From contig NZ_SMRO01000003.1 in NCBI RefSeq assembly GCF_004359985.1, positions 790,206-854,205 on the forward strand: a stretch of 64,000 nucleotides of DNA. Reading direction: 5' to 3'. How positions within the stretch are numbered: position 1 is the first letter of the stretch; every line of letters begins with the position of its first letter. Below are positions 8,879-19,421 of the stretch, piece by piece. Under the pieces are notes generated by a model. The model was not told the origin of the DNA. It saw only the letters and a program-made list of their open reading frames with translations, and searched no databases. This stretch comes from Paraburkholderia flava (GTDB lineage: Bacteria; Pseudomonadota; Gammaproteobacteria; Burkholderiales; Burkholderiaceae). Both the position numbers and the translations under genes were made by a program.

Positions 8879-9307
8879 ATGAAGACGTTTTCCGCCAAAG
8901 CCCATGAGGTGACGCGTGAATGGTACGTGATTGACGCGACGGATAAGGTTCTCGGACGTGTCGCCAGCGAAGTGGCACGCCGTCTGCGCGGCAAGCACAA
9001 GCCCGAGTTCACCCCGCACGTCGACACAGGTGATTTCATCATCATCATCAACGCCGGCAAGCTGAAGGTCACGGGTAACAAGACCACGGACAAGAAGTAC
9101 TATCGCCACTCGGGCTACCCGGGCGGTATCTATGAAACGACGTTCGGCAAGATGCAGGAACGCTTCCCGGGCCGCGCGCTCGAGAAAGCGGTCAAGGGCA
9201 TGCTGCCGAAGGGCCCGCTCGGCTACGCGATGATCAAGAAGCTGAAGGTCTACGCCGAAGCAACGCACCCGCATTCGGCGCAACAGCCGAAAGCGCTCGA
9301 GATCTAA
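8879..9307 (+). CDS. rplM: 50S ribosomal protein L13
   Basis: A 142-residue ribosomal protein, the family's usual length. It carries the L13 patterns [24 protein letters not shown] at the start and the GYPGG(I)Y and [18 protein letters not shown] stretch towards the end (here [16 protein letters not shown]). L13 is an early-assembly protein of the large subunit. It is first in the two-gene rplM-rpsI operon, 11 bp before rpsI, under the promoter at 8731-8760. Confidence 0.97.
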   Translation: MKTFSAKAHEVTREWYVIDATDKVLGRVASEVARRLRGKHKPEFTPHVDTGDFIIIINAGKLKVTGNKTTDKKYYRHSGYPGGIYETTFGKMQERFPGRALEKAVKGMLPKGPLGYAMIKKLKVYAEATHPHSAQQPKALEI

Positions 9308-9318
9308 GGGGAGCCCAG

Positions 9319-9711
9319 ATGATCGGTAACTGGAATTACGGTACGGGCCGCCGCAAGAGCGCTGTTGCTCGTGTGTTTATCAAGGCTGGCAAGGGCGAAA
9401 TCGTTGTGAACGGCAAGCCCATCGCCGACTACTTCTCGCGCGAAACGTCGCTGATGATCGTGCGTCAGCCGCTGGAACTCACGAACCACACCAGCACGTT
9501 CGACATCAAGGTGAACGTCAACGGTGGCGGCGAAACGGGTCAGGCTGGTGCAGTTCGCCACGGCATCACGCGCGCGCTGATGGACTACGACGCGACGCTG
9601 AAGCCGGAACTGTCGAAGGCTGGCTTCGTGACGCGCGATGCACGTGAAGTCGAACGTAAGAAGGTCGGCTTCCACAAGGCACGCCGCAGGAAGCAGTTCT
9701 CGAAGCGTTAA
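9319..9711 (+). CDS. rpsI: 30S ribosomal protein S9
   Basis: A 130-residue ribosomal protein with the S9 signature [19 protein letters not shown] near residue 65 and the basic C-terminal tail ending KQFSKR, which reaches the P-site tRNA. The N-terminus [14 protein letters not shown] is also diagnostic. RBS AGGGGAG precedes ATG 9319. A strong terminator follows 43 bp after the stop. Confidence 0.97.
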   Translation: MIGNWNYGTGRRKSAVARVFIKAGKGEIVVNGKPIADYFSRETSLMIVRQPLELTNHTSTFDIKVNVNGGGETGQAGAVRHGITRALMDYDATLKPELSKAGFVTRDAREVERKKVGFHKARRRKQFSKR

Positions 9712-9753
9712 TCGCTTCGGGCTGCCGGTTCCGCTTCCGGGCGGGGCTGCTGC

Positions 9754-9789
9754 AAAAAGCCGTCTGCGTTCGCGCGGACGGCTTTTTTA
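9754..9789 (+). terminator. Terminator of rplM-rpsI
   Basis: A 10-bp stem (9759-9768 with 9773-9782, one wobble) has a TTCG tetraloop, with an A-run before it and six T after it. Confidence 0.9.
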
Positions 9790-9911
9790 CTTTCGCGAAA
9801 GGGTTCCGCAAGGACGTCTTTTTCGTGAAGAACCTGTTGATTTCATGGGCATCGGCACGATATCCGGATCAGCCCTACAATAGCGGTTAGAAGCTTTTTT
9901 GGAGAGTTCGA

Positions 9912-10277
9912 ATGAACGCAGTCACCGACACCGCCGTGGCAGAAATGCCGGGCCCCTTCGTTTTCACCGAAGCCGCGGCTGACAAGGTCAAGCAACTGAT
10001 CGACGAGGAAGGCAATCCGGAGCTGAAGCTGCGCGTCTTCGTGCAGGGCGGCGGCTGCTCGGGCTTCCAGTACGGCTTCACCTTCGACGAAACGGTCAAC
10101 GAAGACGATACCGTGATGGACAAGAGCGGCGTCCAGTTGCTGATCGACTCGATGAGCTACCAGTACCTGGTCGGCGCCGAGATCGACTACAAGGACGACA
10201 TCAACGGCGCGCAGTTCGTGATCAAGAACCCGAACGCCACGACCACTTGCGGTTGCGGCTCGTCGTTCTCGGTTTGA
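9912..10277 (+). CDS. erpA: Iron-sulfur cluster insertion protein ErpA
   Basis: A 121-residue A-type Fe-S carrier. The three conserved cysteines are visible: Cys49 in VQGGGCSGF and Cys113/Cys115 in [11 protein letters not shown] at the extreme C-terminus. The family receives clusters from the Isc scaffold and passes them to apo-enzymes, including those of isoprenoid synthesis. Start ATG 9912 follows GGAGAG. It is monocistronic with its own bidirectional terminator downstream. Confidence 0.94.
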   Translation: MNAVTDTAVAEMPGPFVFTEAAADKVKQLIDEEGNPELKLRVFVQGGGCSGFQYGFTFDETVNEDDTVMDKSGVQLLIDSMSYQYLVGAEIDYKDDINGAQFVIKNPNATTTCGCGSSFSV

Positions 10278-10321
10278 TCGAGCGGCTTGGCTCAGGTATC
10301 ACTCAGGTATCAGCAGGCAAT

Positions 10322-10349
10322 AAAAAACGGAGCTTAGGCTCCGTTTTTT
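10322..10349. terminator. Bidirectional terminator between erpA and anmK
   Basis: Six A, the stem CGGAGC (10328-10333), loop TTAG, GCTCCG (10338-10343) and six T. It is symmetrical, so it serves both convergent genes. Confidence 0.9.
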
Positions 10350-10394
10350 ATTGCCTGCTGCCGCTTTGATCAGCGCCAGTTGCCGCAGAAGAAA

Positions 10395-11525
10395 TCACCG
10401 CGGATAAATCGCCCCAAGCACGCGCTCACCCGCAGCGCCTGTCACAGCCGGCAGATTACCCGGCTCACGCGCGACGCAGCGCATCGCGAGCCACGCGAAG
10501 GCCAGCGGCTCGACCTGATGCGGCGGCACGCCCAGTGCCTCAGTGGTCAGCACCGGCACGCCGCTGACACCGCTCGCCTCCAGCGCTTCCTGCAATGCCC
10601 TCAACAGTTCCGGATTGCGCGCGCCTCCCCCACATACATACACAGCCCGGCTATCGGATGCATGACGCTCGATCTCGCGCGCCACGGTCACAGCAGTGAG
10701 CGCCGCGAGCGTCGCTTGCACGTCGGCGGGTGCGAGCGTCGCGAACGGCTGCAGCTTCGCATCGAGCCACACGGGATTGAAGAGATCGCGGCCCGTGCTC
10801 TTCGGCGGCTTCTCGGAGAAGAACGGCTCATCGAGCAACGCATGCAGCAGCGGCCGATGTACCTGACCGCTCGCCGCAAACTGTCCGTTCTCGTCGAACG
10901 GCTTGCCCAGATGGCGCTGCGCCCATTCGTCGAGCAATGCATTCGCGGGGCCGCAGTCGAAGCCGCGCACGTTGCCCGATGCGCCGAGCACCGTGATGTT
11001 GCTGATACCGCCGAGATTGCAGACCACTCGCGTTTCGCCGGGCGAGCCGAAGATCGTCGCGTGAAAGGCGGGGACGAGCGGTGCGCCCTGACCGCCGGCC
11101 GCGACGTCGCGGCTGCGGAAGTCGGCGATCACGTCGATGTGCATCATTTCGGCGAGCAGCGCGGGATTGTTGATCTGCCGCGTGAAGCCTTTTTCCGGAC
11201 GATGCCGCACCGTTTGCCCATGCACACCGATCGCGCGTATATCGGTGGCCGACAGGCTGCCGCCGCGCAGCAGCTCGTGACAGCAGACGGTATAGCGCGC
11301 CGCGAGCGCATTCGCGGCAAGCGCTTCGCGTTCGATCTCGTTGTCGCCGGGTTGTTGCAGTTCGAACAGCGCATCGCGCAGGCCCGCCGAAAAGCTCACG
11401 AACGCCTCGGACTTGACGACCGGCGGCTTGCCCTTCGCGAATTCGACGGCGATGCCGTCCACACCGTCCATGCTCGTGCCCGACATCAGCCCGAAATACA
11501 CGCCGTCCGCCGTGTCTTGCGCCAC
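10395..11525 (-). CDS. anmK: Anhydro-N-acetylmuramic acid kinase
   Basis: A 376-residue kinase of peptidoglycan recycling. It phosphorylates and opens 1,6-anhydro-MurNAc to MurNAc-6-phosphate in the cytoplasm. Motifs are the N-terminal phosphate loop [37 protein letters not shown] and [14 protein letters not shown] near the end. The start is a GTG at 11525, supported by AGGAG eight bases upstream; the family normally begins a few residues before GLMSGTS, as here. It is divergent from tyrS. Confidence 0.93.
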   Translation of the reverse strand: MAQDTADGVYFGLMSGTSMDGVDGIAVEFAKGKPPVVKSEAFVSFSAGLRDALFELQQPGDNEIEREALAANALAARYTVCCHELLRGGSLSATDIRAIGVHGQTVRHRPEKGFTRQINNPALLAEMMHIDVIADFRSRDVAAGGQGAPLVPAFHATIFGSPGETRVVCNLGGISNITVLGASGNVRGFDCGPANALLDEWAQRHLGKPFDENGQFAASGQVHRPLLHALLDEPFFSEKPPKSTGRDLFNPVWLDAKLQPFATLAPADVQATLAALTAVTVAREIERHASDSRAVYVCGGGARNPELLRALQEALEASGVSGVPVLTTEALGVPPHQVEPLAFAWLAMRCVAREPGNLPAVTGAAGERVLGAIYPR

Positions 11526-11673
11526 GTTTTCGCTCCTGTCAGTGGTCGTTCAACCGTTGTAGTTGTAGCAGATTATCCGCGCAAACGAGGGCACGGTTCG
11601 CGTTCCGCCGCTTCGGGCCGCGCGGTCTGCATCTATGGGACAATCTCATCCTTTGCGACCTACCGTTTCCAGC

Positions 11674-12927
11674 ATGAGCACCGAGTCCAATTCCACGCCC
11701 ACGCCCACTCCCGCGTTCCCGATCACCGACGAAGTCCGTCACGCGCTCGCCGTGACGAAGCGCGGCGTCGACGAACTGCTGATCGAAGACGAATTCGCGC
11801 AGAAGCTCGCGAGGAGCGCGGCGACGGGCAAGCCGCTGCGTATCAAGCTCGGCCTCGATCCGACCGCGCCCGACATCCACATCGGCCACACGGTCGTGCT
11901 GAACAAGATGCGTCAGCTGCAGGATCTCGGTCACACGGTGATTTTCCTGATCGGCGATTTCACGTCGCTGATCGGCGATCCGTCGGGCCGTAACGCGACG
12001 CGTCCACCGCTCACGCGCGAGCAGATCGAATCGAACGCGAAGACCTATTTCGATCAGGCCGCGCTCGTGCTCGATCGCGAGAAGACTGAGATCCGCTACA
12101 ACAGCGAATGGTCGATGCCACTCGGCGCTGACGGCATGATCAAGCTCGCGTCGCGTTACACGGTCGCGCGAATTCTCGAGCGCGAAGATTTCACGAAGCG
12201 TTTTCAGGGCGGCGTGCCGATCTCGATCCACGAGCTGCTCTATCCGCTGATGCAGGGCTACGACTCGGTCGCGCTGAACGCCGATCTCGAACTCGGCGGC
12301 ACGGACCAGAAATTCAATCTGCTGGTGGGCCGTGAACTGCAGAAGCAGTACGGCCAGGAGCAGCAGTGCATCCTGACGATGCCGCTGCTCGAAGGGCTCG
12401 ACGGCGTCGAGAAGATGTCGAAGTCGAAGCACAACTACATCGGTATCAGCGAAAAGCCGAACGACATGTTCGGCAAGCTGATGAGCATCTCCGACGTGTT
12501 GATGTGGCGTTACTTCGAGCTGCTGTCGTTCCGTCCGATGGACGAGATCGGCGGCTTCAAAAAGGAAATCGAAGCCGGCCGCAATCCGCGCGATTTCAAG
12601 GTGCTGCTCGCGCAGGAAATCGTCACGCGCTTCCATTCGCAGCCCGATGCTGAGCGCGCGCTCGAAGACTTCAATCATCGCGCGAAGGGTGGTGTGCCCG
12701 ACGACATTCCGTCGGTGACGTTGGCCGGCGCGCCGCTCGCGATCGGTCAATTGCTGAAGCAGGCCAACCTCGTGCCGTCGACGAGCGAAGCGTTGCGCAA
12801 CATCGAGCAGGGCGGCGTGAAGATCGACGGTACGACGGTGTCCGACAAGGCGCTGAAGGTCGAAGCCGGCGAGTACGTCGTGCAGGTCGGCAAGCGCCGC
12901 TTCGCACGCGTCACACTGAGCGCATGA
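11674..12927 (+). CDS. tyrS: Tyrosine-tRNA ligase
   Basis: A 417-residue class I aminoacyl-tRNA synthetase that charges tRNA-Tyr. The HIGH motif appears as [12 protein letters not shown], and the second loop as [10 protein letters not shown]-terminal S4 RNA-binding domain follows (roughly residues 350-415). The canonical KMSKS loop places it in the TyrZ-like branch rather than the KFGKS branch of E. coli TyrS, a point from family knowledge. ATG 11674 is preferred over the in-frame ATG 11635 because the extra 13 residues are not family-like. dtd starts 10 bp downstream and is probably cotranscribed. Confidence 0.93.
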   Translation: MSTESNSTPTPTPAFPITDEVRHALAVTKRGVDELLIEDEFAQKLARSAATGKPLRIKLGLDPTAPDIHIGHTVVLNKMRQLQDLGHTVIFLIGDFTSLIGDPSGRNATRPPLTREQIESNAKTYFDQAALVLDREKTEIRYNSEWSMPLGADGMIKLASRYTVARILEREDFTKRFQGGVPISIHELLYPLMQGYDSVALNADLELGGTDQKFNLLVGRELQKQYGQEQQCILTMPLLEGLDGVEKMSKSKHNYIGISEKPNDMFGKLMSISDVLMWRYFELLSFRPMDEIGGFKKEIEAGRNPRDFKVLLAQEIVTRFHSQPDAERALEDFNHRAKGGVPDDIPSVTLAGAPLAIGQLLKQANLVPSTSEALRNIEQGGVKIDGTTVSDKALKVEAGEYVVQVGKRRFARVTLSA

Positions 12928-12937
12928 CACCGACCGT

Positions 12938-13396
12938 ATGATCGCGTTGATCCAGCGGGTCGCGCGCGCGGACGTGCGCGTCGGCGAGCGTGTGACGGGG
13001 GCAATCGGTGCCGGTCTGCTCGCGCTGATCTGCGCGGAGCGCGGCGATACCGACGCGGCCGCCGACCGGCTGCTCGCCAAACTGCTCGGCTACCGCGTGT
13101 TCAGCGATGCCGCCGGCAAGATGAACCTGCCGGTGCAGAACATCGATGGCGCGGGGACCGCAGGCGGCCTGCTGCTGGTGTCGCAGTTCACGCTGGCCGC
13201 GGACACGAACAGCGGCCTGCGCCCGAGCTTCACGCCGGCAGCCGCACCCGACGAAGGGCGTCGATTGTTCGACTACTTCGTCTCGGCTGCGCGAACGAAG
13301 CATCCGATCGTCGAGACCGGCGAGTTCGGCGCGGACATGCAGGTGTCGCTCGTCAACGACGGTCCGGTCACGTTCTGGCTGCAGACGCACGCCTGA
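12938..13396 (+). CDS. dtd: D-aminoacyl-tRNA deacylase
   Basis: A 152-residue DTD. It hydrolyses D-Tyr and other D-aminoacyl or glycyl mischarged tRNAs, protecting translation. The two active-site motifs are visible: VSQFTLAAD near residue 76 (SQxxL) and [10 protein letters not shown] near 140 (NxGPxT). The position directly after tyrS fits a quality-control partner for D-tyrosine charging. The next gene begins 58 bp downstream on the same strand. Confidence 0.95.
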   Translation: MIALIQRVARADVRVGERVTGAIGAGLLALICAERGDTDAAADRLLAKLLGYRVFSDAAGKMNLPVQNIDGAGTAGGLLLVSQFTLAADTNSGLRPSFTPAAAPDEGRRLFDYFVSAARTKHPIVETGEFGADMQVSLVNDGPVTFWLQTHA

Positions 13397-13454
13397 CGCA
13401 GCGTCGCCGCGTTGCGACATCTCTCTTTCTCTTCCGTTGCCCGAGGCGCCGCTC

Positions 13455-14138
13455 ATGTCCACGCAGATTCTCTTCATCCGGCACGGCGAAACCGAATGGA
13501 ATCGCATCAAGCGCATCCAGGGGCACATCGACATTCCGCTCGCTGCGAGCGGCGTCGAGCAGGCGCAGCGTCTCGCGCAACGGCTCGCGCGCGAGGTGCG
13601 TGAAGGTGCGCGGCTCGACGCGATCTATTCGAGCGATCTGCAGCGCGCGCAGCAAACCGCACAGCCGATTGCGACCGCGCTTAGGCTTTCGTTGCAGTTG
13701 AGCGAAGGGCTTCGCGAACGCTCGTATGGCGCGTTCCAGGGCCACGACAGCGACGAGATTGCCGTCCGCTTTCCGGACGAATACGCGCAGTGGCAAACGC
13801 GCGATCCGGGCTTTGCGCCGCCCGAAGGCGAATCGCAGCGCGGGTTCTATCATCGCGTGCTGCATGCGCTGGAACCGATCGTCGCCGCGCATCCGAACGG
13901 ACGAATCGCGTGTGTCGCGCACGGCGGCGTGCTGGATTGTGTGTACCGGTTCGCGCACGATCGGCCGCTCGATGCGCCGCGTAATTACCCGTTGCTGAAC
14001 ACGAGCGTCAATATCGTCGAGATGAAAGACGGTCGCGCGACGGTGCTGTCGTGGGGAGACGTCGCGCATCTGGACGGCGCCAGCGATGACGACAACCTAC
14101 ACAAGACCCCGTCGCGTATTCCGGAACCGGGACGCTAA
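13455..14138 (+). CDS. Histidine phosphatase family protein (phosphoglycerate mutase-like)
   Basis: A 227-residue enzyme of the histidine phosphatase superfamily. The phospho-acceptor motif FIRHGETEWN is at residues 7-16. The second catalytic His lies in CVAHGGVLDCV near 150. The acid/base region LRERSYGAFQG resembles cofactor-dependent mutase and phosphatase branches (GpmB/CobC type). ATG 13455 places the RHGE at the family's usual position. The substrate cannot be decided from sequence alone. The stop overlaps the stop of the convergent MpaB-like gene by four bases. Confidence 0.85.
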   Translation: MSTQILFIRHGETEWNRIKRIQGHIDIPLAASGVEQAQRLAQRLAREVREGARLDAIYSSDLQRAQQTAQPIATALRLSLQLSEGLRERSYGAFQGHDSDEIAVRFPDEYAQWQTRDPGFAPPEGESQRGFYHRVLHALEPIVAAHPNGRIACVAHGGVLDCVYRFAHDRPLDAPRNYPLLNTSVNIVEMKDGRATVLSWGDVAHLDGASDDDNLHKTPSRIPEPGR

Positions 14139-15058
14139 CCGGTCGTTGAATCGGCGGCACGTCGACGCGCCCGCTTCGCCGCACTGTTGACGAGCGCCCA
14201 GCGCATCACCGGCGCAACGAGCTTCACGCCAGGCCGCGCGAACGTGCGCCTCACAGCAGCGAGCCGGTCGAAACCGAACATCCTTTGCGCCCAGTCGGGC
14301 AACAGATCGACACCCGCATTCAACATCAGCGTACCGGCCGGCCGCATCGCGGGGCTCGGTGCGCGCGCGTTCATCAGAATCCGCACGACTTCATGGGTAC
14401 GCGGCCCGACTTCGAGTTCCGGCTGCATCTTCAGCAGATACGCTTCGATCTCAGCGCCCGAGTGCGGCACGTCGGTTGCACCGAGCAGTTCGGCGATGTG
14501 AGCGGTTTCCGCGAAATAACGGTCCTGAGCCTGCACTGACAGCGACGGGTTCACGTAGCGCAGATGCGCGGCCAGAAAACTCGACACCTCCGCGACATGC
14601 ACCCACGTGAGCAACGCCGGATCGCTCGCACGATACGCGCGGCCGTCGGGCGCGGTGCCTGTCACGCCGAGGTGAATCTTCTTGACCCGTTCGATCAGCG
14701 CAAGCGCGTCGCGGCGATTGCCGTACGTCGTGCCGGTGATGAACGTCGCGGTGCGACGCAGGCGACCGAGGATGTCGGTGCGAAACGTCGAGTGATCCCA
14801 GACGCCGGCAAGCGCAAGCGGATGCAGCGCCTGCAGCAGCAACGCGCCGATGCCGCCCACCATCATCGATGTGAAATCGCCGTGCACCTGCCAGCAGATC
14901 GCGTCGGGCCCAAACAGGCCGGGATCGCCGGGCGGCGACGAAAGATCGAGGACCGGACCGCTACCGACAGTGAGATGCGTGATGCCGTCGACGATCGATG
15001 TGCGCACGCGCTGCGCGAACAGCGCGCCTAAACGAATGCGTTGGTCATGACCGGACAT
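14135..15058 (-). CDS. Oxygenase MpaB family protein (DUF2236)
   Basis: A 307-residue protein of the DUF2236/MpaB group, related to latex-clearing and other haem oxygenase-like proteins. Visible elements are DFTSMMVGGIGALLLQALHP near residue 60, the TFITGTTYG segment, and HVAEVSSFLAAH, whose histidine-rich helices are typical. No signal peptide is seen. The start is ATG 15058; longer readings run into the ruvB end. It follows ruvB on the same strand at 31 bp, so it may be cotranscribed, but no functional link to recombination is known. The substrate is unknown. Confidence 0.78.
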   Translation of the reverse strand: MSGHDQRIRLGALFAQRVRTSIVDGITHLTVGSGPVLDLSSPPGDPGLFGPDAICWQVHGDFTSMMVGGIGALLLQALHPLALAGVWDHSTFRTDILGRLRRTATFITGTTYGNRRDALALIERVKKIHLGVTGTAPDGRAYRASDPALLTWVHVAEVSSFLAAHLRYVNPSLSVQAQDRYFAETAHIAELLGATDVPHSGAEIEAYLLKMQPELEVGPRTHEVVRILMNARAPSPAMRPAGTLMLNAGVDLLPDWAQRMFGFDRLAAVRRTFARPGVKLVAPVMRWALVNSAAKRARRRAADSTTG

Positions 15059-15089
15059 CGCTGTGCGCTCTTCGAGGTCCGTGGCCGGC

Positions 15090-16154
15090 TCAGGATTCGC
15101 CGGATTCCCAGATGCCGGGCAACGGCGTCGACGCATCCGGCGCGGCAAGGCCGAAGTGCCGGTACGTCAGCAGCGTGGCGACGCGGCCACGCGGTGTGCG
15201 TTGCAAATAGCCCTGCTGGATCAGATACGGTTCGAGCACGTCTTCGATCGTGTCGCGTTCTTCACCGATCGCCGCAGCCAGATTGTCGACGCCGACCGGG
15301 CCGCCGTCGAACTTGTGCAGGATCGCTTCGAGCAGCTTGCGGTCCATCAGGTCGAAGCCGACCGGATCGACGTCGAGCATCGCGAGCGCCGCGTCGGCAA
15401 CCTTCGCGGTGATGTTGCCGTCGGCTTTCACCTCGGCGTAATCGCGCACGCGACGCAGCAGACGGTTCGCGATACGCGGCGTACCGCGAGCGCGCTTCGC
15501 GATTTCGAACGCACCGTCCGGATGAATCTGCGCATTGAGCAGCGACGCAGAGCGGCTGACGATGCGCGAGAGTTCCTCGGCGTTGTAGAACTCCAGCCGC
15601 GCGACGATACCGAAGCGGTCACGCAGCGGATTGGTCAGCATGCCGGCGCGCGTGGTCGCGCCGACCAGCGTGAATGGCTGCAAGTCCAGCTTCACGCTGC
15701 GCGCAGCCGGACCCTCGCCGATCATGATGTCGATCTGGTAGTCCTCGAGCGCGGGGTACAGGATTTCCTCGACGACCGGCGAGAGCCGGTGGATTTCGTC
15801 GATGAACAGCACGTCGTTCGCTTCGAGATTGGTCAGCAGCGCGGCAAGGTCGCCAGCGCGTTCGAGCACGGGCCCCGACGTCTGCCGCAGGTTCACGCCC
15901 ATTTCGCGCGCGATGATGTGCGCGAGTGTGGTTTTACCGAGCCCAGGGGGGCCGAACAGCAGCACGTGGTCGAGCGATTCGGAGCGGCGGCGTGCCGCTT
16001 CGATAAAGATTTCGAGCTGGCCGCGAATCTTCTCCTGCCCGACGTACTCGTCGAGCTGCTTCGGGCGCAACGCGCGCTCGAACGCCTCTTCATTCGGCGA
16101 CACAGGCGTGGCGGCGATGACGCGTTCAGCGGCGAGTTTGTCGGTTTCAATCAT
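15090..16154 (-). CDS. ruvB: Holliday junction branch migration helicase RuvB
   Basis: A 354-residue AAA+ hexameric motor that drives branch migration with RuvA. Walker A is [13 protein letters not shown] near residue 66, Walker B is [12 protein letters not shown], sensor 1 is [12 protein letters not shown], and the arginine-finger region is PLRDRFGIV. The C-terminal winged helix ends with the [14 protein letters not shown] motif. Length and order match the family. It is last in the ruvC-ruvA-ruvB run on the minus strand. Confidence 0.97.
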   Translation of the reverse strand: MIETDKLAAERVIAATPVSPNEEAFERALRPKQLDEYVGQEKIRGQLEIFIEAARRRSESLDHVLLFGPPGLGKTTLAHIIAREMGVNLRQTSGPVLERAGDLAALLTNLEANDVLFIDEIHRLSPVVEEILYPALEDYQIDIMIGEGPAARSVKLDLQPFTLVGATTRAGMLTNPLRDRFGIVARLEFYNAEELSRIVSRSASLLNAQIHPDGAFEIAKRARGTPRIANRLLRRVRDYAEVKADGNITAKVADAALAMLDVDPVGFDLMDRKLLEAILHKFDGGPVGVDNLAAAIGEERDTIEDVLEPYLIQQGYLQRTPRGRVATLLTYRHFGLAAPDASTPLPGIWESGES

Positions 16155-16274
16155 TCGGGCATTGTACCGCGCACAGCCCGATCGCCAAGCCGGCCGATCG
16201 GCCAGGGTGCGCCGCGTACGCGGGCGTGGGAAGCTTTATCCACGCCGCGCCGCGCGTGTCGTCCAAAGCCCGCG

Positions 16275-16856
16275 TCAGGCTTTCGACAAAGCCTTCAGCG
16301 CGAGCTTGATCCCTTCGGACACCCCCGTGCCGGCCGGCACGTTCTTGATCGCGGCCAGCGCTTCTTTTTCGGAGTAACCCAATGCCAGCAGTGCGTTCAG
16401 GATATCGCTCGCGTGATCGGAGGCGGACGCTGCGCTCGCCATCGCGCCGAGATCCGCACCGAGCTTGCCCTTCAGTTCCAGCAGCAGACGCTCGGCGGTT
16501 TTCTTGCCGATGCCCGGCACGCGCGTCAGGCGCGCCGCGTCCTGCAGCGTGACGGTTTGCGACAGCTCGTGCACGCTCATTCCCGACAGCACCGCCAGCG
16601 CCATCCGCGCACCGATGCCGCTGATCTTCAGCAGCTCGCGGAACGTCATCCGTTCCTGCGCGGTGCCGAACCCGTACAGCAGATGCGCGTCCTCGCGCAC
16701 AATCAACTGCGTGAGCAGCACGACGCGTTCGCCGGTGGAGGGCAGGTTGTAGAACGTGCTCATCGGCACGTCGATTTCGTAGCCGACGCCGTTGCAGTCG
16801 ACCAGCAGGTGCGGCGGATTTTTTTCCAGCAGGACGCCGGCAATGCGACCGATCAT
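16275..16856 (-). CDS. ruvA: Holliday junction DNA-binding protein RuvA
   Basis: A 193-residue tetrameric junction binder. The N-terminal OB domain starts [12 protein letters not shown] and includes [12 protein letters not shown]. The tandem helix-hairpin-helix motifs are [16 protein letters not shown] and [16 protein letters not shown] near residues 75-120. The C-terminal domain III ([16 protein letters not shown]) binds RuvB. It is 57 bp from ruvC and 120 bp from ruvB. Confidence 0.97.
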   Translation of the reverse strand: MIGRIAGVLLEKNPPHLLVDCNGVGYEIDVPMSTFYNLPSTGERVVLLTQLIVREDAHLLYGFGTAQERMTFRELLKISGIGARMALAVLSGMSVHELSQTVTLQDAARLTRVPGIGKKTAERLLLELKGKLGADLGAMASAASASDHASDILNALLALGYSEKEALAAIKNVPAGTGVSEGIKLALKALSKA

Positions 16857-16913
16857 GGCGGATTCAATCGAATGAGAGGAGTGGGAAGCGACGAGTGTAG
16901 CGCAGCGCGCGCA

Positions 16914-17456
16914 TCAGCCGATCAGGCGTCCGCGTCGCACGCGCAAGCCCTTGCGGGCAAGCGATGGCGCAATGCCGCCGAGCGTGCTGAGCGTGCCGCC
17001 GCCGTGCGCATGACAGATCGCCATGCCGAGCGCGTCGGCGGCATCGGTGCCCGGCAGACCCGACAGGTTAAGCAGACGCACGACCATGTGCTGCATCTGT
17101 TCCTTCGTCGCGCGGCCGTAGCCGACAACCGCTTGCTTGAGTTGCAGCGCGGTGTATTCGGCCACCGGCACGCCGCCCGCCACCAGCCCGCAGATCGCTG
17201 CACCACGCGCCTGACCGAGCAGCAGCGTCGACTGCGGATTGACGTTCACGAACACTTTTTCGATCGCGGACTGATCGGGCGCGTGCTGACGGATCAGCGT
17301 GGAGATCCCTTCGAAGATCGTGCCGAGCCGCGACGGCAGGTCGGCATCCGCAGTCTTGATCACGCCGCTCGCTACGTATGTGAGCTGATGACCGGACTGG
17401 TCGATCACGCCGAAGCCGGTCACGCGCAAGCCTGGGTCGATGCCGAGAATTCTCAT
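16914..17456 (-). CDS. ruvC: Holliday junction resolvase RuvC
   Basis: A 180-residue dimeric endonuclease that cuts four-way junctions. The acidic active site is visible: Asp7 in [14 protein letters not shown], Glu in [14 protein letters not shown] near residue 66, and the [14 protein letters not shown] stretch near residue 140. It heads the ruvCAB set downstream of purH, separated by a terminator, so it probably has its own promoter in 17457-17504. Confidence 0.96.
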   Translation of the reverse strand: MRILGIDPGLRVTGFGVIDQSGHQLTYVASGVIKTADADLPSRLGTIFEGISTLIRQHAPDQSAIEKVFVNVNPQSTLLLGQARGAAICGLVAGGVPVAEYTALQLKQAVVGYGRATKEQMQHMVVRLLNLSGLPGTDAADALGMAICHAHGGGTLSTLGGIAPSLARKGLRVRRGRLIG

Positions 17457-17504
17457 GAAATACGCTGGGAAAGGACTGCCTTCGATACTACAACGAATCG
17501 AATG

Positions 17505-17543
17505 AAAAACGGCCGGCGAGGCCTGGAGCCCCGCCGGCCGTTG
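17505..17543 (-). terminator. Terminator of the dusB-fis-purH unit
   Basis: Read on the minus strand, an 11-bp perfect stem (17532-17542 with 17508-17518) is followed by TTTTT (complement of 17505-17509). It lies 35 bp past the purH stop and before ruvC. Confidence 0.85.
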
Positions 17544-17576
17544 CCGGTATCTACGCTACGCCGCCTGAAAGAGCGT

Positions 17577-19142
17577 TCAGTGGCGGAAGTGACGCACGCC
17601 GGTGACCACCATCGCGATATTGTGCTCGTCGGCGGCAGCGATCACTTCGTCGTCGCGCATCGAGCCGCCCGGCTGGATCACGCACGTCGCGCCCGCAGCA
17701 ACAACGACGTCGAGACCGTCGCGGAACGGGAAGAACGCATCCGACGCTACCGCCGAACCGTTCAGCGACAAGCCCGCGTTCTGCGCCTTGATGCTTGCGA
17801 TCCGCGCGGAGTCCACACGGCTCATCTGGCCCGCACCGACGCCGAGCGTCATGCCGTTGCCGCAGAACACGATCGCATTCGACTTCACGTACTTCGCGAC
17901 GCGCCACGCAAACAGCAGATCGTCCATTTCCTTCGGCGTGGGATGACGCTTCGTCGCGACACGCAGTTCGTGCGGCTGCACGTTGCGCGAATCGAGCGAC
18001 TGCACGAGCAGGCCGCCGCCCACGCGCTTCAGGTCGAATGCGTTATGGCCTTCGCCCAGTGCGATTTCAAGCAGACGCACGTTCTGCTTCGCGGCGAACA
18101 CTTGCCGCGCCGCTTCGCTGAACGACGGTGCGATCAGCACTTCGACGAACTGCTTCGCGACCGCTTGCGCCGCCGTTTCGTCGACTTCGCGATTGAACGC
18201 GATGATGCCGCCGAACGCCGAGGTCGGATCGGTCTGGAACGCCTTCGAATACGCGTCGTGTGCATCGTTGCCGACCGCGACGCCGCACGGGTTCGCATGC
18301 TTGACGATCACGCACGCGGGCACGTCGAACGTCTTCACGCATTCCCACGCTGCGTCGGAATCGGCGATGTTGTTGTACGACAGTTCCTTGCCCTGCAACT
18401 GACGGTAGTCCGCGAGCGCGCCGGCCGGGGCCGCGAGATCGCGATAGAACGCCGCGCCCTGATGCGGGTTCTCGCCGTAGCGCAGATCCTGCACCTTCGA
18501 GAACGCGAGGTTCAGCGTCGCCGGGTACGCGTTGCGCGACTTGTGCTGCAGTTCGTCGGTGAGGCTCGTCAGATAGTTCGTGATCGCGCCGTCGTACTGC
18601 GCGGTGTGCGCGAACACCTTGGTGGCGAGACGGAAGTTGGTCGTGTAGCCGACCGCGTTCGCGTTCGCGCGCATTTCGTCGAGCACGACCGCGTAGTCGG
18701 CCGGGTCGACCACGACGGTCACGTCGCGGTGATTCTTCGCGGCCGAGCGCAGCATCGTCGGGCCGCCGATGTCGATGTTCTCGATCGCGTCTTCAAGCGA
18801 GCACTCTTCCTTCGACACCGTCTGCACGAACGGATACAGATTCACGACGAGCAGATCGATCGTCGGGATGTCGTGCTTTTCGAGCGCGGCCATGTGCTCC
18901 GGCAGATCGCGGCGCGCGAGAATCCCGCCGTGCACTTTCGGATGCAGCGTCTTCACGCGGCCGTCGAGCATCTCGGGAAAGCCGGTGTAGTCGGCCACTT
19001 CCGTGACCGCGAGGCCGGCGTCGGCCAGCAGTTTAGCGGTGCCGCCCGTCGACAGGATCTTCACGCCGAGGCCGGACAGCGCCTTCGCGAAATCGACGAT
19101 GCCGGATTTATCGGAAACGGAGATGAGGGCTTGCTTGATCAT
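17577..19142 (-). CDS. purH: Bifunctional AICAR transformylase/IMP cyclohydrolase
   Basis: A 521-residue enzyme for the last two steps of purine synthesis. The N-terminal IMP cyclohydrolase (about 1-200) begins [17 protein letters not shown] and includes the [10 protein letters not shown] loop. The C-terminal transformylase contains the [11 protein letters not shown] motif with the catalytic Lys-His, and ends [15 protein letters not shown]. Length is typical. It lies 45 bp downstream of fis on the minus strand; a dusB-fis-purH order is familiar from related betaproteobacteria. Confidence 0.96.
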   Translation of the reverse strand: MIKQALISVSDKSGIVDFAKALSGLGVKILSTGGTAKLLADAGLAVTEVADYTGFPEMLDGRVKTLHPKVHGGILARRDLPEHMAALEKHDIPTIDLLVVNLYPFVQTVSKEECSLEDAIENIDIGGPTMLRSAAKNHRDVTVVVDPADYAVVLDEMRANANAVGYTTNFRLATKVFAHTAQYDGAITNYLTSLTDELQHKSRNAYPATLNLAFSKVQDLRYGENPHQGAAFYRDLAAPAGALADYRQLQGKELSYNNIADSDAAWECVKTFDVPACVIVKHANPCGVAVGNDAHDAYSKAFQTDPTSAFGGIIAFNREVDETAAQAVAKQFVEVLIAPSFSEAARQVFAAKQNVRLLEIALGEGHNAFDLKRVGGGLLVQSLDSRNVQPHELRVATKRHPTPKEMDDLLFAWRVAKYVKSNAIVFCGNGMTLGVGAGQMSRVDSARIASIKAQNAGLSLNGSAVASDAFFPFRDGLDVVVAAGATCVIQPGGSMRDDEVIAAADEHNIAMVVTGVRHFRH

Positions 19143-19187
19143 GATGGGAACGGGAAGCCGAAAGGGGACGAGGCGGGGCGCGAGGCG

Positions 19188-19421
19188 CTACAGCAGACCG
19201 TGCTGTTGCAGCTTCTTGCGCAGCGTATTGCGGTTGATGCCGAGATATTCGGCTGCGAGCGACTGATTGCCGCCTGCCTGCTGGAGCACCACCTCGAGCA
19301 TCGGTTTTTCGACGCACGCGATCACCATGTCGTATACGTCGTGCGGGTTGGAGCCGTCGAGATCCTGGAAGTACATATCCAGGCTGTCGCGGACACATTG
19401 TTCGATGTTGTGCTTGCTCAT
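19188..19421 (-). CDS. fis: Fis family DNA-binding regulator
   Basis: A 77-residue nucleoid protein with a C-terminal helix-turn-helix: AGGNQSLAAEYLGINRNTLR at residues 49-68, the Fis/NtrC HTH. It is shorter than the 98-residue enterobacterial Fis, lacking most of the N-terminal arm involved in Hin activation. The ATG at 19421 overlaps the dusB stop (ATGA), so it is translationally coupled to dusB, as in the E. coli dusB-fis operon. Confidence 0.93.
   Translation of the reverse strand: MSKHNIEQCVRDSLDMYFQDLDGSNPHDVYDMVIACVEKPMLEVVLQQAGGNQSLAAEYLGINRNTLRKKLQQHGLL

Noticed and set aside
19188..19421. Fis gene considered truncated because it has 77 residues
   Set aside because: The HTH is complete, the start overlaps the dusB stop, and short Fis proteins are usual in related betaproteobacteria.
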